This document shows, one piece after another, positions 37,680-50,808 of a stretch of DNA of 64,000 nucleotides (position 1 is the stretch's first letter; the number at the start of each line of letters is the position of its first letter). The DNA comes from Brachycybe producta (Eukaryota > Arthropoda > Diplopoda > Playtdesmida > Andrognathidae): assembly GCA_036925085.1 (NCBI GenBank), contig JAUPFP010000115.1, positions 208,639 to 272,638 of the forward strand. The letters run 5' to 3'. Both the position numbers and the translations under genes were made by a program. The notes beneath the pieces were generated by a model. The model worked only from the letters and a program-made list of their open reading frames with translations. It was not told where the DNA came from and ran no database searches.

Positions 37680-40600
37680 AAGTAGTTCTAGTCCATTTTC
37701 AACAATGCCTTTAATGCGGCTTCTTCCGATATTTTTTTCTCGTGATATTGACAATGGTATTCATTACAAAAAGAGAAACATGCACTGAAATAAGTTCCGA
37801 ATTGATTAACTAAACGTCTTCCAAATGTGGCAACATATCTCGTGTTTTCATCTATTGTAATTGCAGTTCCTTTTTTTTTTGGTTTTGTCGTGATACCAAG
37901 TTATGAAAGTGCACAATATCGAAGAATATATATACATGTATATAAAAAAGAGTTCCTGTGTTTGTGCTTCTAATCAAAAGGCATAAATGAGTGTTTGGGT
38001 AAAGTTTACGAGTACAATACTCTTTATTTGAATAAATAAGGCAACTCAACGCATTAAAAGAATTTTTGTACAAGAAAAATCTCTACTGCCATGTGTAAAA
38101 TGAATACATATCGAATTAGATGGCAGTTAACGGATAACACTAAATATATTTTGGTTTTGATTCCTTAGAATAGCTTAAAATTCTTTATCACGAAATTCGT
38201 TTTAACACAAAAACATATCCTGGTCAGTTTCCTTTCGTCTGAAACAGTTTTCACTGTACATCAGCAAAAAAAAAACTAATTACATGAATAATTACGATAA
38301 CTTACATATTTGATAATATTTGGGAATAGTTAATGCAAGTTCTGAGTAGTTTGAAAACAAAAATAGTTTAAAATACAAAAAAAAAAAAAAACAGAATTAT
38401 TAAACAATTAAAAAATAATTACATTTTTCATTAGAAATGGTAAGCTCATTTACAAAGTTTTTTTTCCAGTTACAATAAATAAGAAGTGCTGAATGTACTT
38501 GAAGAAATAATTTAATTAGTAGATTGGCAAATAACTTCCTGTCAGTGATTAACAGCAAAATGTCTGTACAATTTTAATTTATAAGCAGCTTTCTCTCAAA
38601 TGATGATTTTAATGAAAAAAGACTTAATTCATTATTTTTACAACGATTGGAAAATAAATTCTAAATTTTCGATAACAAAATTATAGATTTTTTTCAAAAA
38701 AATTTCAAAAAAAAAAAATCTAAAATTATAGAAAAAAATGTAAACATCAATTTTTTAATGATTTCAGTATTACAGTTAGTACTATACTTTTCCATTATTA
38801 ACATTCCATTTCTATAAAAAAAAAACATTAAAATCCAAAGCACATTTAAGTTAATAATATAAGGAAAGAACTTTTTGCGTTGCCTTATTTATAAATAAAG
38901 GAGAAAACATATCTTTCATTTATTTATTTTTGTAAACTGGCGTAATTTATTTTGCATTTAAGTATTACATTTTCATTTATTATCAAACAAAAATGCAGAT
39001 ATAGAATATGATAATTAATAACATAATCATAAAACTATCATTGCCGTAATAATAACTTACATGTAATAATACTAATAACTAACAATGTGAATGATTGACG
39101 AAATATAATTTATTTCAAATGCAAAATTGTGTTTTATGTAAGTTACATTTATGTTAAGTTATTTTTAATTCTGCTCAGGTTTTGTTGTAGTTTTTTATAT
39201 TGATGTTAAAATGTTGCCAAAAAAATGAGAAATCATGCAAATATCACAAAAAAAAAAAAGAACAACTAGTCATTTTACAATTTTACTAATGTGTAATTTA
39301 TAAATTCTATCCGACTCAATTTACTGTAAGACACATGTCATACTTATAAGTAAGGCAACGGGGGGGGGGGGGGGAAAGGATATTTCTAGATACTATTCTT
39401 AATCAAGAGCCTCTAACCTTGTTCTTTGACTTGAAAATGCATTTTTGGTTGCCTTACTTACAAGTAATTATATTAAATAAACTTCAATTTCATATCATAC
39501 TGTAAATCTACTCTAAATTATAATACAACATGATTTTTTATTATGAAAGTTTTAACTTGATTGAATATAATTTCTTTTGTAATAATATTCTCAACAAATT
39601 GCAAAATAAACAGTAAGAAATACCACTAACTAATACAGTACGTTGCAGGCTTTACATAGTGACCGAATTTAACAAATTTAGATAAATGGTTTCAGTTTGT
39701 GTTTGTAGATGAAAGTATATTAAAGAACTTTATTTAAGGTTAATTAATGTTCATTAGCTATATTATCATTCAAGTGAAAAAAACATTTTTTTTGTATTTA
39801 GTTTTTGCCTAATTTTTAGGTGAACTTTGTTTTAAGTGAAGTGTTTCTACACCTTATTTATAAAAATATCATCGAACCAAAATGTTCTGTAGAAAGTATT
39901 AATAAGGATGTACAAATTATGCTTACAGACTTTTACTTTATAAAATTTGTTACTGTACTGTATAATCTGCGTTTTGTTGAGAGTATCATTTGGTAGCAAA
40001 TTGTATTCTTAACAACATTTGAAGCCAAAAAAAAATGCGTTTTCAGTATATAAACCCATTTTCAATAATTGTTTAAATTTTTTCTGCATATTTGATTATA
40101 AATAATTTCACTTGTGTGAAGCAATATTTATCTACAGTAGGCTTTGTTTGGATAACATTTATAACATATTCATCTTATCATGTAGCAATATGAAATTAAA
40201 TTAAAAAACGAAATTGAATTTGCTTGTATGAATGATGTGCAGCTTAAAAAGAAAATACATATGAGGGGGGGGGGGAAATATTAACCAATACTTAACGGTG
40301 TAAATAATAATGATTTAATGAGAAAATAATTCAATTTGCAAATTTACTATATGGTTACAATAATTAGTAAATAAAACATATCTTGGTGACTATCCTCTGT
40401 GATAATTTAAACAGCCAAAATTCATTGTAATGTTAAGAAAGTCATTAAGTTTGCCTGATTTCTTTCTCACTGTGCATAATGCATAATGTAATTTGTTTTA
40501 TTGTTGTTTGTTGTTGCTAAACATGTTATACAAGTAAAATAAATTTTTTTTTATTACTGTGTACTTTCATATCAGAATGTTTCTGTTATAGTATTGTTGT

Positions 40601-40698
40601 TTTGTATTGAAACAACTTATATTGTTCTACTGTAACAGCATAACAACAAATTTATGGTACAAAAGTCGACATGAGTTTTGCCTTGATTGTTTATGCTG
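37680..40698. other. Intergenic region, DUF229 / ODAD2
   Basis: This is 3 kb of very AT-rich DNA. It contains the DUF229 3' UTR with AATAAA at 38031-38036, a pogo-like MITE end at 38165-38265 and a G15-type homopolymer at about 39360-39374. I looked for exons of the long ODAD2 N-terminus found in vertebrates and saw none. Confidence 0.6.
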
Positions 40699-40712
40699 GT
40701 AACCATGACAAC
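40699..40712. promoter_or_regulatory. Near-consensus RFX X-box upstream of ODAD2
   Basis: GTAACCATGACAAC resembles the palindromic X-box (GTTGCC-AT-GGCAAC). It is 48 bp before the proposed ODAD2 start codon. RFX factors drive motile-cilium genes, so both position and target fit. Confidence 0.5.
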
Positions 40713-40759
40713 ATAAGATGCAATAATATTTTGTCAGTGTTTTTCATGCTCGAAAGTGC

Positions 40760-43700
40760 ATGGAGGTGAGTTGAAATTTAGTACTAGACTTAGTTTTAAT
40801 TATTATTTTTCTTTGTTTCAAAGTTTTTTGTTGTTGATAATTTGGATTCCTACTTCAATGTGTTGTAGTTGCAAGTGACAAGTATGTCCAAGGGGTTGTC
40901 TGTTCCTAGTAATGTTGCGCAAATCAACGATGAATTCTCCTGTGATGAGAATGAAGATGATGATGAGGATGAATTGGACGAATTGTGGGAACAAAGATCC
41001 AAGTTTGATCTTCCGACTGAATATTTTCAAGTGGAGAAACTTTTAAAGTATGCAAAAGTAAGACAAACTTCATGTGTTACTCTTGTTTATTATGATATCA
41101 AGAATTATTAAGTTTCCTTTTGTTTTTAGACGAGTAACCAGGCTGTAACAGTCCTTTCACTGAGCATATTACGAGATATGGATTTAGACGATGTCGTATG
41201 TCAGAGAGCAATCTTAGAATTTGATGGTGTTAAATTGCTTCTAAACATTTTGGACACCAAAGATGAACGTTGCAAGGTATAATAATATATTTTTAAAAAA
41301 GAACTTCTTTGTGTCAGCTTTTTAAAATCAACCTTTACAAATAAATTGAAATTGTGTTGGAAACTAGAGGAGTTGAAGAACAAGCTGAGGGTTATTTTAG
41401 GTTTAGTATCTTTTAGAAAAATTCAAAGAACAAGCTGAGGGTTATTTTATGTTCACATCTTTTAGCAGCTTTCTTTACTGTTCTACTTTTTTACACTTTG
41501 AGCATAACTTTTTAAAATTAAACACTTCATCAAACAAGGCCAAAACATTTAAAAATAAATATTTGATTTTAGGTGTCATCGTTGGCTATTTTGAAACCCA
41601 TTAGTTTGATATCAAAATTTTGTAAACTTATTATTCAACTGGAAGGTGTCCGATCTCTCGTCGACGTTTTAACCGATCAAATGTGTCGAGTCAGAATTCT
41701 GGCTGCTGAAACGTTAGCAAATCTCAGCAGAAATCCTCGTGCTTGTTTTAAAGTTATTCAACACAGTGGAATTAAACATTTGGTATTTATACATACAGTA
41801 TATTCAGTATGTTATCTGTATAATTTGTAATTTAATTAATACATTACTATATTTCTTAGGTTTCTCTCTTGAATGTGGATTCCACATCTGAGTATTGCAT
41901 TGGGATTGGATTACAGACTGTTGATCAAGAGGAATGTTTGGAAGTGGCTCGTTGTGGTTGCCTTGCATTGGCAGCCATAAGTCGAAACATTCGAACCAGG
42001 TGGTTCATTCATGAAGCTGGAATCGTCGCTAATGTTGGAAGTCTTTTAAAAACTTTGGTTAATTCTGATGTCCTTATTCCTGCATTGGACACACTTCAAC
42101 AGTGTTCATCTGAGGTATTTTTTATTATTTAAAGATGGCTCCATACTTGAATCTTCTCCTGCGGTTTTGAGAAAAAAAATGATGTTATGCAAACTTTTTT
42201 TTCAGGAGATACATTACAAAAAAATTCAAAGTTTTTTTAAAAACTAGAATAGCTGGTGATGATGCTAAACGTTTTTTTATGTTGTTATGTTTAAAAATAA
42301 ACTTTTATGAAAATTTGAAAAAGGCGAAATTATTTTTTTGTGAAATCTTGATGAAAAAAATTAAAATAGACATAAATTTTAAATTTTATTACTGACATAA
42401 AAAGCTTATTTTAAAATATCTCAACAACAAAATATTCCTATAGTGATTGCGCTAAACTTCTAGTTTCTAAAACACTTTCAAAGTACCTCTTAGTTTTGCT
42501 CGCAAACGACAGAATATAACCGGAGTTCGATGGACGTTTATAATTTAAAACCACCTTAATAATGAATTTTTTGTTATTTTAAAAAAGAGTTACTTTAGAA
42601 ACTCCATTTTACAAGAAGGAATGCTGGTCCAGTTTGTTACTCTTTTAAGAGATTCTCGAGACGCTGTTCTTTTGACTCATTGTGCGAGCATTATTCAAAA
42701 AGTATGTTTTTACCGATATTTTTATATTTTTGTACATGTCTCATTATTATTATTTTTCAGTGTGCTGAAGACTCTAGCTTTAGAAGAGCAGTTCGTCAAG
42801 TAGAGGGATTACGACCTCTGATGCTGGCCACATCGAAGTGTGAATCTCCGACAATCGAAGAGAACCAGCGGTTTTTGGTTGTTGCATTGACAGGTGCAAT
42901 TTGGAAGTGTTCCATTTGCGAAAAGGAAAATGTTACCGAGCTTCAAAAACTAAACACTGTCGAGATTCTCATAAAAGTTTTAGGAAAAGAAAAAGACGAA
43001 GAAGTAATAACAATACAAAAAAAAAACTATATTGAAAATGCTAGTTGTTTAATATTTTACAATTTCATGTTTTATAGATCTTGTGTAATGTGTGTGGAGC
43101 TTTGGCAGAATGTGTTACGAGCGACGTTCAAAGAAGAATCGTGTCTGCAAAGAGAATTATTCCAAGATTGATCGAACTCTTGCGCCGTACCCATCAACAG
43201 TTGCTGATCAATAATGTCAATCTCATTGCCAAATGTTGCTTAAATGATGAAATCATGAGTCAAATAGAAGATAACGATGGAATCCGGTTCTTATGGTCGT
43301 TGCTTAAACATGATCAACCCAATGTCCAGTCTTCGACTGCATTGGCACTTCATGCTTGTATAGAACAGACTCCAGTAATGAAATTTTAATCTAGTTTGAT
43401 TTGACATTTTATTATTAAACTGAAACTTTTTTAATATTTCATTTTAAACTTTTTTGGTTTATTTACTGTACTTGTCTATCATTTTCATAAATATTAAGTT
43501 GGTTTTCAAGTGTAAACGTCCCATGAAGTCTAGTTAATTTGGCTTCCAGGAGCAAAATTAAGAGAAACTTGAAAATGTTTTAGAAACCTGAATAGTGTAA
43601 TTTCAAGTTGATATATTTTAAAATAATCTTTTTATGTCAGTTATATAATTCCCCAACTTTAAGCAGGCGATATTTTTTATAATTTTTCGTCTTATTTTAG

Positions 43701-45536
43701 ATTTTGTTTCATCAAATTTCACAAAAAACAATTTTGCCTTTTTCAAACTGTCGTAAAGGTTAATTCTAGTGTCAGAAAAACTTTCAAAAATGTTGAAACT
43801 TTAAAAGTTTTAAACAATAAATTAATTTAAATTTAATTTTTTAAAATATATTCTATAATAATTCTTAAATAATATTTTTTAAAAATTTAATTTAAATAAA
43901 TAATAATTTTTTTTTAAAAAAAAGATCGTCGACTTTTTCCAACCCAATATTCATATTCTAACCAAATTTTATTTAATCATTCTAAAGCGTGCCGCAGAAT
44001 TAGTTCGAAACTTTGTTGGTGGACTCGAGTTACTGGTCGGCCTCATGGATTCGCCTCATTTGAATGTTCAAGCGAGCGTTTGTGGAGTGATTGCGGCCGT
44101 AGCTAAGGATATTGATAATTTGGCTGTCATCACAGATAACGGAGTCGTATCAAAATTGGCCCACTTGGCAGAAAACGTACAGTATATGTTTCTTTGTTAT
44201 TGTTTAAATTTTATTTTCTAAAGAATTTCATTGAATTGAAAGGCTGAGGTTGACAGCCGTCTTCAGAGATATTTAGCTGAAGCAATTGCGAGCTGTTGTG
44301 CGTTGGAGTCCAATGCAGCTGCCTTTGGAAAAGAGAACACGGTAGAGCCGTTGATCGTGTTCTTGAAGTCTTCCGACGAAATGGTACGGCGCATGACCGT
44401 CAAAGCACTTGCGTTGTTGTCGAGACATCCGGATAATTGCAAAGTTTTATTATACCAGGATGCAGTCAAGGTAAAAATACATTTGTTAATTTACTTTTTC
44501 TTGTTTAGTTGATGTGATGTTCATACTGAGCCATTTATGTGGCCAAATGGGAAGATCCTCGATCATTAAAGCACAAAATATTTTATAAAAACTAAAGAAC
44601 TTTGCATGTATGAAAATAAATTTAAAAACAAATTAGAAAACATATCTGCACACAACATTAAAAGGTAATCTCTTGGTTTCTTTTAGTTTTTAAATAAAAA
44701 AAAATTGAAAACTGAAAAACTCTCGATACTGGTAACATAAGATGAATATCGAAACATAAAATATTTTCTAAAAACTATACAGCTCTGTAGAAATAAAAGA
44801 AGTTTTACAAGAAAATAGAAAACATAGATACAAACATACTCCTAAAAGGAAATTACTATATATTTTCTAGCTTCTAAATAACAAAATGAAAACTGGGAAA
44901 CTCCCAATGCCCGTTACGTGAGAAGATGAATATCAAAACACAAAATATTTTATGAAAACTGAACAGGAGCTCTGTATAGAAACGAAAGACATTTTTAAAA
45001 TGCGCTAGAAACCATAGCTGCTAACATTACTCTAAAATAATATTTCTGTGAACCTTCAAAATTTTAAATAAACTAATACCTGAGCGTGACACTCCCCCCC
45101 CAATACACGTACCATAGTTTCCAAAGCTTATTCAAATTTTTGTTTTTCCTGTCTTTCTTACGTAAATTTAAATTTGATATTTATCTACATGCAAGCTAAT
45201 TGATTTTTGTTACATATACAAGCATGTTTTTGGCATCTCATATGCAAATTTCTTTAATTTTTTTTAATGCAAGTAGTTTGATTTAAATGAGAATTTCTCT
45301 GCACATTCTCATACAGCTAATTTTTTTTTTTTGCACATATGAATTTTAAGCATAATGTTACAATAAAGATTATTTTTTAAAATAATTATTATTTAACAAT
45401 TTAGATGCTACTAATATTAATTGGCTCGACTGAAGCAGAAATTCAAGAAGATGCAGCTACTGCTTTGGGAAATATCCGACGTTATGCATCGTCACTGATC
45501 AAAAATGTTACTCCTTCAACAGTTATTACAGTATAA
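40760..45536 (+). CDS. ODAD2: Outer dynein arm docking complex subunit 2 (ARMC4), short form
   Basis: ODAD2/ARMC4 is an armadillo-repeat protein needed to dock outer dynein arms on ciliary axonemes. Exons: 40760-40765, 40869-41057, 41130-41276, 41573-41782, 41860-42114, 42588-42701, 42761-43003, 43078-43374, 43988-44176, 44243-44470 and 45405-45536. All introns keep phase 0 and the product is about 669 residues. Diagnostic segments include RSKFDLPTEYFQVEKLLKYA, LEVARCGCLALAA, LTGAIWKCSICEKENVTE, GIRFLWSLLKHDQPNVQ, VRNFVGGLELLVGLM, DNLAVITDNGVV and EDAATALGNIRRYASS. The first coding exon (ATGGAG|gtgagt) is inferred; otherwise ATG 40884 in exon 2 would serve. The roughly 370-residue N-terminal region of vertebrate ARMC4 is absent. 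An acidic EDDDEDELDELWE stretch precedes the repeats. Intron 42115-42587 contains an F1 element, and the 42588 exon uses an acceptor close to it. Confidence 0.95.
42215..42556. mobile_element. Foldback family F1, copy in an ODAD2 intron
   Basis: It runs from TTAAAAACTAGAATAGCTGG to AATTTAAAACCACCTTAA, with inner blocks TTAAAAATAAACTTTT and TAGTTTCTAAAACACTTTCA. It ends about 30 bp before the acceptor of the exon starting at 42588. Confidence 0.65.
43497..43700. mobile_element. Foldback family F1, left half (ODAD2 intron)
   Basis: TTGGTTTTCAAGTGTAAACG, CCAGGAGCAAAATTAAGAGA, TTTTAGAAACCTGAATAG and AAGTTGATATATTTTAAAAT form the left arm. The right arm is lost in AT-rich sequence. Confidence 0.6.
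44471..45404. other. Last ODAD2 intron
   Basis: This 0.93 kb AT-rich intron contains three or four loose tandem repeats of about 130-170 bp built on CACAAAATATTTTATAAAAAC and GAAAACATAGxTxCAxACAT motifs (44560-45060). No coding sequence. Confidence 0.55.
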
Positions 45537-45700
45537 CAGAATGGAATGGACAAAAATGTATATAACATTTTATTACATTTACATCGGTTTGAATTGTGAA
45601 GTGTAAGTTTATATGGTTACTGAGCAATTGAATCTAAAGATGAATGTGAAATACATTTGCCGTCGTAAATTTAATTGGGGCAAATTTGAACATATGTTAC

Positions 45701-45706
45701 AATAAA
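45701..45706 (+). terminator. Poly(A) signal of ODAD2
   Basis: AATAAA lies 165 bp after the ODAD2 stop codon. A minus-strand AATAAA (TTTATT at 45797-45802), 90 bp on, is a candidate signal for the convergent tetraspanin gene. Confidence 0.6.
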
Positions 45707-45845
45707 ATATAATTATACACACATAACACGTGCATCTTATTTTTTTTTTTTTGCCTTAAAAATAAATTATTAACAAGGAAGCATATTCAAACATTCTTTA
45801 TTGAAACAAAAAAATCAAACAAAATATGACATTTACATATTACAG

Positions 45846-45919
45846 AGTGTCTCATAAGTTAGGAGGCATAACACATTGTTGATGGGTATGGTGCTTACTG
45901 ACTTATGAGACATCCTCTA
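45846..45919. mobile_element. Very short inverted-repeat element
   Basis: AGAGTGTCTCATAAGTTAGG and the mirrored ACTTATGAGACATCCTCT flank about 36 bp. It lies between the ODAD2 and tetraspanin 3' ends. Confidence 0.55.
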
Positions 45920-46484
45920 GTTAGTGTATATCATTATAAAAATCATAATTACAAAAACAATTATTGTTTGAATTTTAAACTCACACTTTTGAAATATTTC
46001 TCGATTTTGAAACAACAATAAGTTTTGAGGTTGTTTCTTCTTTTTTTTTTCTCTAAAAAATCAACAAAAACTCAAAAAAAGTGATTTTTTACATAATATA
46101 AATTAAAATCACAGCAAATGTGTGTTGATTTGATACTGTGAGCAGTGAATGATGATGAAAGATGGTTTTTGTGTTCCTAATTTTAAAATATAGTTAATTT
46201 TTTAAATTTTATAGAATTTTGTATTATTTAAAGTCGAAAGAAAGTGAACTTGGTTATATTATTTTGATATTAACGGTACAAAATGTCCCATTTTTCTTTA
46301 GTTTATATACTCCATATATATAGATATTGATTCTGTACAAAAATAGTTACATTTTATTTTAAAAAATAAGGATCTTAATGAAAACTGGGATGATAGGGAA
46401 TGGAGTAAAATGAAGGGCAGATTTGAGTAATGCAAGTGCATCAATGTGAACTTCATTATTTAAACTTACAAAGCAGAACATCTA

Positions 46485-49400
46485 TCAGTTTTTCAAGATG
46501 CTTGCGAGGCAACAGGCGAATACAATACCCAGAATCTAAAAAAAATACGTAAAGATACAAACACTAATTAGATTCAACATTTAAACAACATTTAGAACAT
46601 CAACCTTTGCCATTTTAGTAATTTTAATCAATTTAAGAAGAAAATTTGGTACTTGAACTCTTCAATCAGGGTTCCGATATAATAAAAAAACGTTTATGAA
46701 AGTTATTGATTAAAAACATGATTTTTCTTTGTTGCGCAACCCTGTCGAAGTGCTAAGTTTTCGTTTAAAATTCAAATTAATACGAATAAATTAAGCTGAT
46801 TTTTACTGAAAACGTTCCTTAAGCTCTGATTTTACTGTCTTTTATGATCAAAATTAAGACAGACTAGAACGTGTTTTAGAAACTAGAAGAGTAGCTCAAT
46901 CACTTAAGAGAGGAATTTCATGTTGGTATCTTTTTTAAAAAAAAGCTTTTTATGTCAGTTTGAAATGACTAAACTTTAAGTAAGACAATATTAATTAATT
47001 GTTGACTATAAAAAGTTTATTTTGAAAGATAATAAATATGAAAATACTATTAAGGGATTCAGCTACCCCTTTTAGTTCCTAACACATTTTCAATTTCTTC
47101 TTAATGTTGCTTCTGAAAGTATAGTTCGAAAATTATCTGTTAGAAAACCATCTTAAGCAGAAATTATAATTTAAATAATAATTTTTGCAGCTCGAATAGT
47201 TTTTCGTGCAATTTAAGGTAATTTAAGGTATATTTATAATTTTATTAGAATCGTAAAAGTATCTTTAATAATAGTTTAAAATGAATAGTGTTTGCACTTC
47301 TTGTTTTAAATATAAAGGGAATATGAGATAGTCTGATTTTTTTAAAAAAAATAAGTCATTGTTTTTTATCACTATTCTAAATTTTAAACTCGAAGTTTAC
47401 CTGAATGAATGCAACTCCGATACCAACAGCACCAATGATGACTGCATGACTACTAATTTCATCTTCTAACACTGGTAAACAACCCTAGAATATAACAGAA
47501 AATAAATGATTCTATTAATAAGTGCATCTATTGAATACAAAGGTTATAAAATAAATAATTGATTTTTTTGCATAATTTTTATTATAAATTATAATTTAAA
47601 AAAATTAAACCGCAAATAAAAATTGATTTCAAAAAACGAGAAAAAGCAGTTTTAATTTTCTTAATTTAATTTGAAAAAAAAATGTGCAAAAAAAAAAAAA
47701 GGCAACGAATTAGTTTACAACTTAATATAATTGTAAATTGTTAATTACCGTATCGTAAATCTCGCTTATAATCGTTCCATTTTGACAGTTTGTTACGTTT
47801 TTACAACAGGAATTAGGAACAGGTGTAGAAATTTGATGAGGGTATAAATCTGACCAGTCTTTGTAGTTATTCAATCCACAACAGTGTGACTATTTAGATA
47901 ATAGAATTTTTTTTAAAAATTATATATTAATTTAAAATATAAAATAAATTATTTATATCGATCAATCGATCAGAGTGGCGTTGATTTAAATGACTTTATT
48001 TTTTTTAAAAATTGTTTAATTTTATTTTAGCATTTTTAATGTTTTTACAAACTTGCAGTTAAAATTTCAAATGAAATTTGTGACATTTTAATAATTGGTT
48101 TTCATATTTTGATTTTTTTCTACTTAATTTTTTACAAAACAATAATTTATGACATAGCCAAAAACTTAGAAGACATTTATTTAAATAAAAACATATTTAA
48201 TTAGGAAAAAAATTGACGCGATTAAATAGAATAAAATTAGTCAATTAAATTAGCCACTTTGGTGTTTATTGATGTAAGCGGACAATCAGTTATTCTGCAC
48301 AATTGATAAGTGAATAATTACAATCGGAAACTAAAAAAAAACACCTCGAGAAGATTAAATTGCATATGGCGACCTTTTCAGTAGGAAGGTAAAAAACGTC
48401 AAATATGAATATGTAGACGTCATGTTTGCAATATGGTCACTTCATACAAGGCCCTTCTATAGCCTCATATAAAAGAATAGTCTAAAAGGTGGAGCAAACT
48501 ACCCTTTCAGATTCTTTACAGCATGAAGAAATGGTCTTTAGTTTCCGATTGCACCCACTGCATAAAACCAGGCTGTAAACTACCAACTTAATACTAAACC
48601 TATGGACAATTAATTTTACCGTGTGCTGCATAAGATCCCAATCTTTGGTGATGTCCGTTTGGTTTGCATAATTATATAAATGCAATGTTTTATTCATCTG
48701 ATTTTTGATGCCTACTTTTAATTCGTCACGATAAACAAATGCTGCAATGCCACCAGCAAATTCCACAATGAAGATTAAACTTAAAAATCCAGCAAACTGT
48801 TAAAGAAATAATATTGAAATAAGTGCATATTATTATGTTAATAGTGGACAATTGTTAACTTTTAAATATTTAAGGGCTATCCAACCAAAGATACACACAG
48901 GGAGGTAACTCAACTCCACGTTAAAGAAAAACTTTACAGGTGAGCTTAGCTTTAATTGTATAGGATCTCTCTTCAAGGGTCTAAAAATATTCTTATTACC
49001 TCGAGTTATCTATTAATTATATATTAAATTTAGCAGTAAGTAGACATGGCGCCACCTAGTTGCTACACTCAGCTATGACACAGACAACATAGTAATTTTT
49101 AGTTAATTAAAATGAACAACAAACTTTCACCAGCACCAATGCTAATAAGGAAGAATTTTTAGTTCCCATGATTTCTTTCAAAATAAACCTTTTCATTGAT
49201 AGTTTGAAAATGTTCAACTTTTAAAAAAAATCTAGCTTCACAATCGTAATATGAGTTTTAAATTGCCATCAACAGTTTATTTTAAAAGATATCAATCATG
49301 AAAATACTTTTAATAGATTCATTTACTCTTATAGTTTTTAAGTTTTTTTCTTTTATTTAAATAGAATATTTTTTTGTAATGATTAAATTCGACCAAATTC

Positions 49401-50726
49401 AATTTATTTTGGAAACTAGAAACTAGTTAAATTTTATCATGGGGATTTATGTTTTTTTAAAGTAAACGTTTTGTTGAAATTAATTGGTTCCTTTTCAAAT
49501 TGTCTTATAAGAAGTTTTTTTAAAATAATGATCATGAAATTTCTTTTAACAGTATCTCCTGCTATTCTAGTTACTAAAATCAGTTGAAATTTACATTTTC
49601 TTAATCTTTGCTTGTGAAACAAAGTTTCCAAGAAGAATTTAAATTTTGTCATTATTACTGCGATGGTATACAATATTTAATTCCATGTCCCGGTACTAAC
49701 AGAAAAAGGGATAATAATTAATTAAACAGTTTAAATTGTTGATGTGTTACCGTGTAAAGCATGCATCTGCTTTCTCTTATTGCACCGCAACAACCAAAGA
49801 ATGCTATAACAGTTACGACACAACCGACCACAATAAGTAAAACAGAAACGCCATATAAATTGGTATCGTAAAGGTCGGAAAATTCTGGCTCATTTGCTTT
49901 GACCACAGCTCCAATCACAAGAATGGCAATACCAGAAACCTGTAATAAAAGAGAAAACACAATTGTAATTTTTATTAAAATATATTTTAATTATATAAAT
50001 ACATATCAGTGCCTCAGAGGTAAACTGTGTTAAGTTACCAAACCTAAATTTTACAGAGGTGTCCTTTGAAAATTGTTCTCTTTATTAAAGCGAATAGGAC
50101 TTAATAGTGCACTTAGAGTGCACTAAGACTTAACATAGTATACCACCATAAATACTTTCAGTTATTTAAAATAGGGTAATATTTTCTTCATTGTTTAACC
50201 TACTGGTTTGAGAAACCCTGAAAAAAAAATTGCTTAAAATAAAGTTAAACTTAAACCATTATGCAATTCAAAACTATAGTAAGTCTATGGAAAGTTCCTA
50301 AGTTTTGGCTTGTGGACGTTTTAGAATATGGCCATTAGACTATTTTAAAGAACTTAAATTATTTATTTACTCGTGCTGAATTACAGTCAATAATTAAAAA
50401 ACTTAAATGAGCTTATTTTCAATTTCCAATGTTTTTGTGTTTTGAAAATAATAAACATGTCATGATGTGTATCACTATGGTGATCACTGAATTAGCATAG
50501 GTGCAAAAGTTAGGCTAAATGAGTGATTTATTTACATTTGAAGTTTGTAATGTGGGTTGAGTTGCTAGGAAGCAAATTTAGCTAGTAATAATTATTATTT
50601 TTTAGAAAATAATTTGTGTCAGCTTTTTTTTAATAATAATTATCGTAAAACTGCTATCATTTCAAACAATGTCAAGTTTAGAAATCCAAAAATAATGTGA
50701 TATACACTTTTAAAATATGTATACAT

Positions 50727-50808
<82 letters not shown>

